From contig JAWKHI010000011.1 in the NCBI GenBank assembly GCA_041394885.1, positions 108,799 to 172,798 on the forward strand: 64,000 nucleotides of DNA, given 5' to 3'. This document shows positions 9,957-18,505 of the stretch, piece by piece (position 1 is the stretch's first letter; each line of letters opens with the position of its first letter). Position numbers and translations under genes: made by a program. The stretch is from DSOI01 sp041394885 (GTDB taxonomy: Bacteria > Acidobacteriota > Terriglobia > Bryobacterales > Bryobacteraceae). The notes under the pieces were generated by a model, which saw only the letters and a list, made by a program, of their open reading frames with translations, was not told the DNA's origin and searched no databases.

Positions 9957-11772
9957 AGCGCCCTCCCAGCACAACGAGCGCCCACGCGCGAGACCAGTGC
10001 AGCCGGCCGGACTCGAACTGGTTCCATAGAGCGATCGCCTGCTCGCGATCCACCGCCGTGACGCGGCTGGCCATATCACGGAGTTCCGGCGCGTTCCCTC
10101 GCATCCATTGGGCGAACGGAAAACTGAAGCCTCGTTTAGGCCTTCGGCCGGCGGCTGTGACCGCCGGGTGGTTGACGGCTCGCGTGAGCGCCGGCTTGTT
10201 CACGCCGCGAGAGAACTTGCCGCGGGCCGGCAGGGCGAGAGTGGCGGCGACGAGATCCTGATCGAGAAAAGGTACGCGGATTTCCAGTCCGTGCGCCATG
10301 CCGAACGCATCGGCGTCTCGCAGCAATTGGTCCTGCAGGTAGCGATGAAATTCGATGCGGTTGAAACCGCCGACATCGGCGCGCAACGGAGTGGCGAAGG
10401 TTTCCAACTGGGCGAGCGCCCACTGTTTTACCCGAGCCTCCGGCCAGCCGGTCAGCGCCGCCACCTGGGCGGGCGCGAAGAATCCGCGCAAGCTCAGGTA
10501 GAGGCCTTGGGCGGTGACGCGGTGGGAGAGGGTAGACAGCCGGCTCCAATTCTCGCGGCCGGAAAAAGCACCCCAGGCCGTCGCCCCGCGCACCGCCGCC
10601 CGGCGGAGAAATCCCGGTAAGCGGTCCGCAAGATCCACCACGCGCCGGTGGCGATTGAGAAGGCCGTGATAGGGATAGCCCAGGAACAATTCGTCGCCGC
10701 CCACGCCGGAGAGAACGGCCTTCAGTCCGGTTTGCCGGGCTGCACGCGAAACAACCCAGGCATTCACTCCGTCGTGGGTCGGTTGATCCATCGCCGCCAT
10801 CACGGCGGGGATGCTATCCATGAATTCGGCGGCGGAAACGCGAACCTCGGTGTGGCGCATTCCTATCTCGCGCGCGAGCGATCGGGCTTCGGGCCCTTCG
10901 TCGGACGCGGCTTGATCCACCGCCACCGTCACGGCGGTGAGGTTGTCGTGGACGCGGCTGGCCAGCGCGCAAACAGCCGCGGAATCCACTCCTCCGCTCA
11001 GGAAAATGCCGACGGGCACATCACTGATGAGATGGCGGCGGACGCTCGATTCGAGCAGACCGGCGATGCTCTCCGGTCCTGCGCCGCTGGGCTCCCAGTC
11101 CCAAAAACACGCCGTCCGCGAGGAGCCGGCCGCGACCGTGAGGCAGTGTCCGGCGGCGAGACTTTCGATGCCGCGGACGTGCGTGAGCGGAGAAGGCACG
11201 GAACCGAAAACAAGGAACCCCGCGATGGCTTCCGGGTGGAGCGAACCTTGGCCGAACCCCGCGGCCTTCAACGCCCGGACTTCGGAGGCGAAGGCCAGCG
11301 ACCCGCCGGATCGTGCCATGTAGAGTGGCTTGATGCCCACCGGATCCCGCGCGAGGAAGGCGGTCTTGTTCACCGCGTCCCAAATCGCGAACGCGAACAT
11401 ACCGCGCAGACGGCGGGCCAAGCCTGGGCCGCCCCAGTGCCGGTAGCCGTGAACCAGCACTTCCGTGTCTGACTGGGAACGGAAGGCAAAGCGGGCCGCG
11501 GTGAGCTCGGCTCTCAGTTCCCGGAAGTTGTAGATCTCGCCGTTGAAGGTAACCCAGAGAGACCCGTCGCCGTTCGACAGGGGCTGCCTTCCGGCGGGCG
11601 TCAAATCGATAAGCGACAAGCGGCGGTGGCCCAATACGGCATTGGCATCGCGGTAGAAGCCCTCTCCATCGGGTCCCCGGTGGCGAAGCGATGCAACCAT
11701 CGACGAGGCCCGCTCGGCGGCGGCATCGTCGATGGGGCGGTCGAATTGGAAGAGTCCGGAAATGCCGCACAT
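9946..11772 (-). CDS. asnB: Asparagine synthase (glutamine-hydrolysing), exopolysaccharide-locus amidotransferase
   Basis: A 608-residue class II amidotransferase. The N-terminal glutaminase domain begins MCGISGLF with the catalytic Cys at position 2 and has HRGPDGEG and FNGEIYNF. The synthetase domain carries the PP-loop SGGVDS at residues 259-264. Proteins of this shape are regular members of exosortase/PEP-CTERM type exopolysaccharide clusters, where they are thought to amidate a sugar acid or another intermediate rather than make free asparagine. It differs clearly from the Cys-less homologue at 22643-24448. It starts 15 bases after the kinase gene. Confidence 0.9.
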   Translation of the reverse strand: MCGISGLFQFDRPIDDAAAERASSMVASLRHRGPDGEGFYRDANAVLGHRRLSLIDLTPAGRQPLSNGDGSLWVTFNGEIYNFRELRAELTAARFAFRSQSDTEVLVHGYRHWGGPGLARRLRGMFAFAIWDAVNKTAFLARDPVGIKPLYMARSGGSLAFASEVRALKAAGFGQGSLHPEAIAGFLVFGSVPSPLTHVRGIESLAAGHCLTVAAGSSRTACFWDWEPSGAGPESIAGLLESSVRRHLISDVPVGIFLSGGVDSAAVCALASRVHDNLTAVTVAVDQAASDEGPEARSLAREIGMRHTEVRVSAAEFMDSIPAVMAAMDQPTHDGVNAWVVSRAARQTGLKAVLSGVGGDELFLGYPYHGLLNRHRRVVDLADRLPGFLRRAAVRGATAWGAFSGRENWSRLSTLSHRVTAQGLYLSLRGFFAPAQVAALTGWPEARVKQWALAQLETFATPLRADVGGFNRIEFHRYLQDQLLRDADAFGMAHGLEIRVPFLDQDLVAATLALPARGKFSRGVNKPALTRAVNHPAVTAAGRRPKRGFSFPFAQWMRGNAPELRDMASRVTAVDREQAIALWNQFESGRLHWSRAWALVVLGGRFAR

Positions 11773-11787
11773 GGGTAGCTTCCTGGT

Positions 11788-14148
11788 TCAGGCCTGCGCC
11801 TCGTCGGTTTCCAGCGTGTACGCGCGATAGTAGTCGCCATAGTTGTCGTAACCATACGCGCCAGACTGGCCCGGATCCCAGTCGTTGAGAACCACTCCCA
11901 CCACTTGCCGCCCGTCGGCCTCCAATTGCTGTTTGGCCATCGAGGCGGCGTCCCTGGTGGTCTTGCCGGAGCGAACGACGAGAATCGTTCCATCCGCGTG
12001 AAACGCCACGGCTCTGGGATCGCTCAGAGTGAGGATGGGAGGAGTGTCGATGAGAATGATGTCGAAGTGCGCGGCCAGGGATTCAATCAGTGGCCCCAGC
12101 CGCATGGAGTGAAGCAGGTTCGCGGATACCTCCGGGGAGCGGCCGCTGGTGAGCGTCCAAAGCCCGCGAACCGTGGTGGGCTGAATCGCTGTGAGCGCGG
12201 CCGCCGCGTCCGGCTCCACCTCGTTGGCCAGCAGGTCAGCCAATCCGAATTCCCTGTTTACATTGAAGAGCTGGTGGATCTTCGGCCGGCGCAGGTCGGC
12301 GTCGATCACCAACACCCTGCGGTGGATCTCGGCGAACGCAATCGCCAGGTGGGCCACCGTCAGGGTCTTGCCCTCCGCCGGACTCGCGCTGGTGACGGCA
12401 AGGACGAGCCGGCTGCACCGGTTGCGTTGCGAAAACAGAACCGAGGTGACAATTCCGCGGAAAGCCTCCGTGACGAACGAGTTGCGGCGGCCCCTTGCCA
12501 GCGTGCGGGTCCGCTCGAACATCTCGGCTTCCTTCGGGATGACGGCGCCCAGACTCGCGAGATCCCCCGCCGGGTCGGTAATTCGGCGCGTCACGGAATT
12601 CGCCAGGCGCTGACGGAAAGACTCTTCGACACCGTAATCGGCGCGCGGAACATGGCCAAGTTCCGGTACGCGCAGGTAGAGTTCGGGATCCCCGGGCTTG
12701 TGCAAAGTACGGTCCATCCGTTCGCGCAGGAGAACGAGACCGGCGCCAAAGAAGATTCCCGCGATACAGCCGAGGATCGCTCCGCGCCTGCGGTCGGGCC
12801 GGTACGGCGCCGAAGGCGGGTAGGCCGGCTCCACGATGCGCACGCTGCTGGCGCGAAGAGCGGAGGCCACATTGGCCTCTTTCACTTTCTGCAGCATCGA
12901 TTCGTACATCTGGCGGCTGGTCTCGGCGTCGCGTTTCAGGATGTTGTACTGAATGGACTGAGAGGACTGGCGCGAGACCAATTGGCTCTGCGTTTCGTAC
13001 GCCGCTTCGAGCAGCTGCTCGCGTTTTCGGCTTCCTTCGAAGTCCGCCCGGATCCGCTGTACGATATTGGCGCGCTCCCGGTCCAGGTCTGTCTGCATCT
13101 GCGCCAGTTGCGCCTCTACCCGCTTCACCCGGTAGTGCTCCGGGGTCAGGGTGGCCGACAGCTCGGCCGCCTGACGTCGCAACTCCGCCAGTTTCTGTTT
13201 GTAGCTTCGAAGGGACTCGCTTTCGAGCACCTCGCCCAACCTCTCGGGATCGCCGCTCAGCGCCAGTTCATGGCGGGATTGGTTGGCGACGCGGTCAGCC
13301 TGTGCCTTGGACAACTCGGTCTGCAGTTGACGCAGCTTCTCCTCCGCTACGTTGTCTCCTCCGTTCTGGCCCGTGAACATCAGGTTTGAGGAAACGGCGT
13401 AGCGGTTGAGTTCATCTTCGGCCTCCTCCCACTTCGCCTTGAGATCGCGCATCTGCCGTGTAAGCCACTCTCCGGTCTTTTGAGTGGCCTTCCACCGCGA
13501 CTCCAGATTCATTTCGATGTAGCTCTCGGCCAGAGTATTCGCGAATGCGGCCGCCAACTCGGGGTCTGGAGAGTCGCACACGATTTCGATGATGCGCGTC
13601 GTCGCGGAAGCCTTGATGGTGAGGCCGGAGGCGGCCACGGCGATGGCGGTGTCACGGTCGGCGGGATCGGCCGAAACAAGTCCGGCTTTCGCCTTCCATG
13701 TGTTTCGCCGCGGTTCCAGCCGGAATTTGCCTTCGGTCCGAAGCTTTGCCTCCACCTGTTCGATGAGTGGCCGGGTTTGCAGCAGCTTCACCTGCGTCAT
13801 CGTGTCGACTTCGGGGAAATAGGTCGACGAGGACGTCGGGCTCACGTCCTTGAAGTTCATGAAGTTCTCGTTGAAGCCCTGCAGTTCAAGCAGCGTGCGC
13901 GCCTGAAAGACCGGCTGCTGAGGCAAAGTCGACAGCCACCCGAAGGCCGTGGCCGCGATGGCCACGCCTGCAACGATGCCGCGGTTTCTCCAGATCCGGC
14001 TCCAATAACCCAGAAAGTCGATGGGAGCGCGGGCTTCGTGTGTCTCCACCGTGGTGGTGTCGGGCCCGAACCGGTAACGGGGTTGCAGTGGTCCGCCGCG
14101 CTGCCCTTGGAGCGCCGCCGCGTTGTCCGGATTCTCGTCTGGTCTCAC
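11788..14148 (-). CDS. Wzc/GumC-like chain-length determinant with cytoplasmic tyrosine kinase domain
   Basis: A 786-residue fusion. It has a Wzz-type N-terminal domain with a membrane helix (about residues 56-75), a long coiled-coil periplasmic part (about residues 220-410), a second helix near residue 460, and a BY-kinase domain with Walker A ASPAEGKT (about residues 588-595) and Walker A' VLVIDADLRRP. The tail has six tyrosines within 15 residues (GAYGYDNYGDYYRAY), the usual autophosphorylation cluster. It controls polymer length and export with the Wza-like partner. A GTG at 14148 with GAGGGGAG upstream is chosen as start, 13 bases after the wza stop. The open frame to 14268 overlaps wza and is rejected. 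Confidence 0.9.
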   Translation of the reverse strand: MRPDENPDNAAALQGQRGGPLQPRYRFGPDTTTVETHEARAPIDFLGYWSRIWRNRGIVAGVAIAATAFGWLSTLPQQPVFQARTLLELQGFNENFMNFKDVSPTSSSTYFPEVDTMTQVKLLQTRPLIEQVEAKLRTEGKFRLEPRRNTWKAKAGLVSADPADRDTAIAVAASGLTIKASATTRIIEIVCDSPDPELAAAFANTLAESYIEMNLESRWKATQKTGEWLTRQMRDLKAKWEEAEDELNRYAVSSNLMFTGQNGGDNVAEEKLRQLQTELSKAQADRVANQSRHELALSGDPERLGEVLESESLRSYKQKLAELRRQAAELSATLTPEHYRVKRVEAQLAQMQTDLDRERANIVQRIRADFEGSRKREQLLEAAYETQSQLVSRQSSQSIQYNILKRDAETSRQMYESMLQKVKEANVASALRASSVRIVEPAYPPSAPYRPDRRRGAILGCIAGIFFGAGLVLLRERMDRTLHKPGDPELYLRVPELGHVPRADYGVEESFRQRLANSVTRRITDPAGDLASLGAVIPKEAEMFERTRTLARGRRNSFVTEAFRGIVTSVLFSQRNRCSRLVLAVTSASPAEGKTLTVAHLAIAFAEIHRRVLVIDADLRRPKIHQLFNVNREFGLADLLANEVEPDAAAALTAIQPTTVRGLWTLTSGRSPEVSANLLHSMRLGPLIESLAAHFDIILIDTPPILTLSDPRAVAFHADGTILVVRSGKTTRDAASMAKQQLEADGRQVVGVVLNDWDPGQSGAYGYDNYGDYYRAYTLETDEAQA

Positions 14149-14161
14149 CGGGGCTCCCCTC

Positions 14162-15106
14162 TCATCGGCGATAGATCGCAATCCCGGTTCCGATCTGGAG
14201 GACGGACTCGAGAACGCGCCAGGATGCCCGCTTCGCCGCCGATCCTGGGATGAAGAGGATGTCGTCACGTTTGAGCGGAACGTCCACGGACTGTCCGATG
14301 AGGATCTTTCTCACGTCCACCGCGATCTCCTGCCGCTGTTCTCCGGCGCCGGATGCCCGGAGGATCTTCGCCGATTGAGGCGAGGCGGTTCGCTCCAGGC
14401 CCTCGGCGAGAGCCAGGGCCTGCAGTACGGAGACGGATTCGCTTTGTCCGAGCACGTGTCCGCCGGGCCGCTTCACATCCCCGATCACATACACCATTTC
14501 CGCGCGCGGAATCGTGATGACGTCGTGTGGCAGGATGGCGATGTTCTCCGCCGGATTGGCGGCCTCGAGCATATCCTTGATCGCCACTTCCGCGACACTG
14601 TACCCAGCCGCACTATTGTCGGCCCCCGGTAACGGAATGGCTCCCCATTCGCTTTGACGCGTGATCTTGGCGGTGTGCCCGGCGTCCGGCCGCAGCCCTC
14701 CCGCCATTGAGAGTATTTGGATCAGCGACTTCTGACCCTGCAATTGATGTACGCCCGGAGAATTCACCGCTCCGAGCACCGACACCGGCTGGCTCCGCAT
14801 CTCTCCGAGCCGTATGGTCACGCGCGGCTCTTTCACGTAGCGCTTCGCCCGCGCAACCAATTCGATTTCGAGTTCGCGAACCGTGAGTCCGGCCGCGTGT
14901 ACGGTTCCGAGAATGGCGAGGCTCAGGTCGCCGTTTTCGTCGATGCGGACCGGTTCAGCGGCCAGTTCCTCCAGTTCGAAGGCCTGTACGACAACGCGGT
15001 CTTCCGGCCCAAGCACATACGTGGAGCGTGGCGGAGGATCGGCCAATGCCGCACTCGGGACACAGGTAGTCCACAAGGCAATCAGAACCGTTAGGTTCTT
15101 TTTCAT
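14162..15106 (-). CDS. Wza/GumB-like polysaccharide export lipoprotein/outer-membrane protein
   Basis: A 314-residue exported protein that starts at the ATG at 15106 with signal peptide MKKNLTVLIALWTTCVPSAA. It contains the polysaccharide export domain (YVLGPEDRVVVQAFELEEL) and two SLBB-type beta-grasp segments (VSVLGAVNSPGVHQL and VYVIGDVKRPGGHVL). It would form the outer-membrane channel for the polymer together with the Wzc-like kinase downstream. No lipobox Cys is seen at the cleavage site, so anchoring may differ from Wza proper. It is the first gene of the exopolysaccharide operon. The open frame reaching 15883 is a minus-strand shadow of the TPR gene. Confidence 0.9.
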   Translation of the reverse strand: MKKNLTVLIALWTTCVPSAALADPPPRSTYVLGPEDRVVVQAFELEELAAEPVRIDENGDLSLAILGTVHAAGLTVRELEIELVARAKRYVKEPRVTIRLGEMRSQPVSVLGAVNSPGVHQLQGQKSLIQILSMAGGLRPDAGHTAKITRQSEWGAIPLPGADNSAAGYSVAEVAIKDMLEAANPAENIAILPHDVITIPRAEMVYVIGDVKRPGGHVLGQSESVSVLQALALAEGLERTASPQSAKILRASGAGEQRQEIAVDVRKILIGQSVDVPLKRDDILFIPGSAAKRASWRVLESVLQIGTGIAIYRR

Positions 15107-15134
15107 GGTTATGGGAGGGTATCGACATCTTAGG

Positions 15135-15148
15135 GCTAAGGCTTTAGC
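15135..15148. promoter_or_regulatory. GCTAA-N4-TTAGC dyad in the divergent wza/TPR intergenic region
   Basis: The sequence GCTAAGGCTTTAGC forms an inverted repeat with 5-base arms in the 190-base region between the exopolysaccharide operon (minus) and the lasso-associated plus-strand operon. A related half (TCTAAAGC) lies at about 15221-15228. A similar dyad lies just upstream of the PqqD gene at 24732-24746. It may be an operator shared by the two systems. The match is short, so chance is not excluded. Confidence 0.35.
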
Positions 15149-15297
15149 GCGGGTCCGTACTAAGACACTTCCACCAGCCGACGAGCGGCGCCTCTCAACA
15201 CGCTCGCTCCGTCCGGACGCTCTAAAGCATTGACTTTTTGGCTCTGCGCCTTGGCGTCCCCTACTGCGGAGGCATTTCTTCTGCCGATAGGAAGACG

Positions 15298-16458
15298 TTG
15301 CAAGCACCCTCAATCCAGTCAGGCTGGCGCCTCCGCTGGCTCGGTGTTGCCACCGCATGCCTCGGCGTGGCCCCGCTCTGGCTCGGGGAAGATCGCACCC
15401 CGGAACACATCGCCTCCGCCGGCTTTCGACATCTCTGGAAGCGTTCTCCCGGCGCAGTGGCGCAGTTTCAGCGCGCACTCGAGTTGGAACCATCTTCGCC
15501 GTTCCGATGGGCGGACCTCGGGGAGGCGTACGACGAAACCGGTCGACGCGACCTGGCGGGCGACGCATTCGCTCAGGCGCTGCGGTGGGGTCCGCGTGTG
15601 CCGCAGATCGGTCTGCGCGCGGCATGGCACTATTTTTTGGCCGGGCAGCAGGAGAAGGCGTTGGCCGCGTCGGCACGGGTGCTCGCACACTCGGCGCAAT
15701 TCGACGACGCACTGTTCTCGGCTTTCGCCACATCCGGAACGCCGGTGCAGGATGTGCTGGCAGGCGCGATTGGAGACAATGGCCGCGCGGCCAGGCAGTA
15801 TCTGCTGTTTCTGCTCGACCAGGACGCAAAGGCCGCGGATCAGGCATGGGCGCATCTGGATCGGCTCGGCGCGCCAGACACACCCACGGAGACGCGGTAC
15901 GCCGCTCACTTGCTGAACCGCGGGCGGTACGCCGAGGCCGCGCGAATCTCCCACCGGGCCGAAGGGGCCAGCGGCAACGTCATCGCACTCCGCAACGGTG
16001 GCTTTGAAACCGAGTGGGGCGCTGGGCCGTTCGACTGGGAGGTCCACCCGTCGGGAGCCTACGTCGTATCCAGCGACGCCACCGAAAAATGCGAAGGGAA
16101 GCGATCGCTGCGTGTTCGCTTTCTAGGGAACGAAAACGTAGAGATGAGCGATATCGGCCAGAGAGCCGTGCTGCCGAAAGGGAAATACCGGCTGAAGGCG
16201 CAATTGCGGACCGAGGGCGTTACGACGGACGAGGGAGTGGGTGTCCGTGCGCGGGGAGGAAGCGCGGCGCGGGTCTTAGCCAGCACCCCAAGGCTGACGG
16301 GCACCCGGGACTGGACGGAGGTCTCGGCGGAATTCGAAGTCACGGCTCCGGACAACCTGATCCGGGTGGAGATTTTTCGCGATCGGTCGCGGAGGTTGGT
16401 CAACCAGATTGAAGGCATCGCCTGGGTGGATCACGTACAGTTGGAGCCGGCGCGATGA
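15298..16458 (+). CDS. TPR-repeat protein with C-terminal beta-sandwich, membrane anchored
   Basis: About 386 residues. A TTG at 15298 with AGGAAG upstream is preferred over the TTG at 15238. A hydrophobic segment near the N-terminus (RWLGVATACLGVAPLWLG) suggests a membrane anchor or signal. Residues about 30-230 contain TPR-like helical pairs (FQRALELEPSSPFRWADLGE). The C-terminal 150 residues (NGGFETEWGAGPFDWEVHPS) look like a carbohydrate-binding type beta-sandwich. Its TGA overlaps the next ATG, making it the first gene of the plus arm of the RiPP cluster, although it could equally serve the divergent exopolysaccharide operon. Function unknown. Confidence 0.65.
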   Translation: MQAPSIQSGWRLRWLGVATACLGVAPLWLGEDRTPEHIASAGFRHLWKRSPGAVAQFQRALELEPSSPFRWADLGEAYDETGRRDLAGDAFAQALRWGPRVPQIGLRAAWHYFLAGQQEKALAASARVLAHSAQFDDALFSAFATSGTPVQDVLAGAIGDNGRAARQYLLFLLDQDAKAADQAWAHLDRLGAPDTPTETRYAAHLLNRGRYAEAARISHRAEGASGNVIALRNGGFETEWGAGPFDWEVHPSGAYVVSSDATEKCEGKRSLRVRFLGNENVEMSDIGQRAVLPKGKYRLKAQLRTEGVTTDEGVGVRARGGSAARVLASTPRLTGTRDWTEVSAEFEVTAPDNLIRVEIFRDRSRRLVNQIEGIAWVDHVQLEPAR

Positions 16459-16694
16459 CTGCCCGAATCGCAGTCATGGCCGCGCTGTCGCTGGCAGTCT
16501 GCCGGCTGCTGTTTTGGATGGCGCCCTTCCCGAGCGCCGTGCGCCCTTCTCCGCTGGTGCGGCTGCGGTTCGCCCCGGCTGATCCTCGCCAGGCCGGGAT
16601 CGTAGAACGGGTAGGACGGCGGATACCGGCGGCGGTATGCGAACCGGTCTTCCAGCATGACCGCGACCCCGGTTGCTTCAGGAAACTCGCATGA
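16455..16694 (+). CDS. Short protein resembling the N-terminus of a lasso peptide B2 peptidase (catalytic part absent)
   Basis: A 79-residue protein coupled at both ends by ATGA overlaps. Its N-terminus (ALSLAVCRLLFWMAPFPSAV) and the following basic helix (DPRQAGIVERVGRRIPA) match the pattern of stand-alone transglutaminase-like B2 proteins: a hydrophobic helix ending in LPF, then an arginine-rich helix just before the catalytic W-x-x-x-C-L. Here the chain goes directly to VCEPVFQHDRDPGCFRKLA and stops. The Cys-His-Asp catalytic domain of about 70 residues is missing and there is no room for it before the ABC gene. An internal in-frame deletion is the simplest explanation. The identification is from pattern memory and context, not from a search. 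Confidence 0.45.
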   Translation: MTARIAVMAALSLAVCRLLFWMAPFPSAVRPSPLVRLRFAPADPRQAGIVERVGRRIPAAVCEPVFQHDRDPGCFRKLA

Positions 16695-18505
16695 GCCGGG
16701 AACCCAGGGCCGCTCCCGCCATTGGCGCGCTGCTGTCTCGCATTGCGGAGGTTCTGCGGTTGGTGTGGCCGGCTGGCCGCCGTTGGTCCATGGCCTTGTT
16801 GGCACTGATGGCGATGCAATCGGCGGTGCCCGCGCTGATACTGATCACGCTCCGCGAGGCTGCCGGGGGGGCGCGCCCGTCGACGGTCCCGATGATCTCA
16901 CTGCTCCCGGCCGTGGCCGCTGGCGCCCTGCTGATTGCGGGCCAGGCCATCGCCAGCGGGGCGAAGTGGATTCGCACGGTACAGGCGGATCGCGTGGAGC
17001 AACACGTGCTGGCGATTATCCACGATCAATGCACGCGGGTGGGCCTGCGCTGCTTTGATTCGCCGGAGTTCTATGACCGGCTGTATCGGGCGCGCACGGA
17101 AGCGCCCGCGCGGATCACGGCTTTTCTCGACGGGACGGTTACGCTCGTTCAAAGCACCCTCGCTCTGGCGGCGCTGTCCGCGGTTGCGGTGTCTTACAGC
17201 GGATGGATGGCGGCGGCGGTTGGGGTGGCCGTGATTCCAGGGATTGGGCTCGCCGTCCGCCAGCAGTTGATCCTGCGGCGGTGGAAACGGGAGAATACGG
17301 TCCGGGAGCGGCAGGCGTGTTACTACGACTGGCTTTTGACCAGTCGGGAAGCTGCCCCGGAATCACGGCTGTTTTCGCTCGGCGGCCGTTTTCGCGCGGC
17401 GTATTCAGAGATTCGCCGGGAAATTGGAAGCGGCGCCGCGCAGTTGGCGCGGTGCCAAGCCATGGCGGAACTTTCCTCGGCCGCTTTCGGACTTCTCCTC
17501 TTGGCCGGTTGCGGCTTTTACTACTGGAGGATGCACTCCGGCAGCGGCGCGCCGGAAACGGGTTCGATTCTGGTGGGCGCGCAGGCTCTCTACGCGGCGT
17601 TCACGCTGGCGCGGTCGGCCGCGGAGGGCTTGGCTTCGGTCTACTCCAACAGTTTGTTCGCGGGTGAACTCATCGAATTCCTGGCGATTGACAGGGAACC
17701 CGATGCCGAGCGCGCTAACGAGCGAGGTGCCGTGCAAGCTCCGGACCCGCTGCAACTCCGCCGCTCGATTCGATTCCGAAACGTGCGATTCCGGTACCCA
17801 GGGTCCGATCATGACGCGCTTCGCGACGTCGATCTGGAGATTCCCGCGGGAGGGATTACCGCCTTGGTGGGCTGGAACGGTTCCGGGAAAACAACGCTGT
17901 TGAAGCTGCTGTGCCGATTCTACGATCCCACTGGCGGCGCCATCGAGTTGGATGGCGCCGACATCCGCACACTGCCCCTTGATCGATTGCGCCGGAGCCT
18001 GTCGGCGGCCATGCAGTCGCCGCTCCGGTTCCAGGCGTCGGTAGCGGGCAATATTGCATTGGAACGGCCGGACCCGGTCCGGATCGACAAAGCGTGCCGG
18101 GCGGGCGCTGCTCATCGAACTGTGCGGGAACTCCCTCTTGGCCTAAATCAAACACTCGGATGGGTTCTGCCGGGCGCGGTGGACCTGAGCCCCGGACAAT
18201 GGCAGCGGCTGGCTTTGGCCCGCGCCATGTACCGTGACGCGCCAATCCTGCTGCTGGATGAGCCGACCGCTTGCATGGATCCGTGGACGGAGGCGGAATG
18301 GCTCGCCGGGCTCCGCGACTACACGGCCGGCCGCACGGTCATCCTCATCACCCACCGGTTTGCGGCGGCTCGCTACGCCGACCGTATTTGCGTGATGGAC
18401 CGCGGCCAGGTGGCTGAGTCCGGAACCCACGAACAGCTTGTTACCCGAGGCGGGCTCTACTCGGAAGGGTGGCGCCTGCAGACGGAACAAGAGTTGGCTG
18501 TATGA
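16691..18505 (+). CDS. ABC transporter, fused permease and ATPase (lasso peptide exporter type)
   Basis: A 604-residue half-transporter. About six membrane helices occupy the first 310 residues, followed by an ATPase with Walker A LVGWNGSGKTTLLKLL, signature LSPGQWQRLALARA, Walker B ILLLDEPTA and the H-loop ITHR. There is no peptidase C39 domain, as is usual for lasso exporters (D proteins). The ATG at 16691 overlaps the stop of the B2-like gene, and the TGA overlaps the nucleotidyltransferase ATG. It probably exports the modified peptide and confers immunity. A polysaccharide or lipid substrate is possible because the exopolysaccharide locus lies next door. Confidence 0.82.
   Translation: MSREPRAAPAIGALLSRIAEVLRLVWPAGRRWSMALLALMAMQSAVPALILITLREAAGGARPSTVPMISLLPAVAAGALLIAGQAIASGAKWIRTVQADRVEQHVLAIIHDQCTRVGLRCFDSPEFYDRLYRARTEAPARITAFLDGTVTLVQSTLALAALSAVAVSYSGWMAAAVGVAVIPGIGLAVRQQLILRRWKRENTVRERQACYYDWLLTSREAAPESRLFSLGGRFRAAYSEIRREIGSGAAQLARCQAMAELSSAAFGLLLLAGCGFYYWRMHSGSGAPETGSILVGAQALYAAFTLARSAAEGLASVYSNSLFAGELIEFLAIDREPDAERANERGAVQAPDPLQLRRSIRFRNVRFRYPGSDHDALRDVDLEIPAGGITALVGWNGSGKTTLLKLLCRFYDPTGGAIELDGADIRTLPLDRLRRSLSAAMQSPLRFQASVAGNIALERPDPVRIDKACRAGAAHRTVRELPLGLNQTLGWVLPGAVDLSPGQWQRLALARAMYRDAPILLLDEPTACMDPWTEAEWLAGLRDYTAGRTVILITHRFAAARYADRICVMDRGQVAESGTHEQLVTRGGLYSEGWRLQTEQELAV

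Noticed and set aside
9946..11772. AsnB in the exopolysaccharide operon as a second lasso cyclase
   Set aside because: It has the catalytic Cys2 and full glutaminase motifs and no PqqD or precursor beside it.
11905..13389. 494-residue plus-strand open frame
   Set aside because: Antisense of the Wzc-like kinase gene.
15240..15260. Sigma-54-like TTGGC...TGC element
   Set aside because: The spacing between the GG and GC doublets is 11 instead of 10 bases.
14162..15883. 573-residue form of the Wza-like protein
   Set aside because: The N-terminal 259 residues are antisense to the TPR gene; a clear signal peptide begins at 15106.
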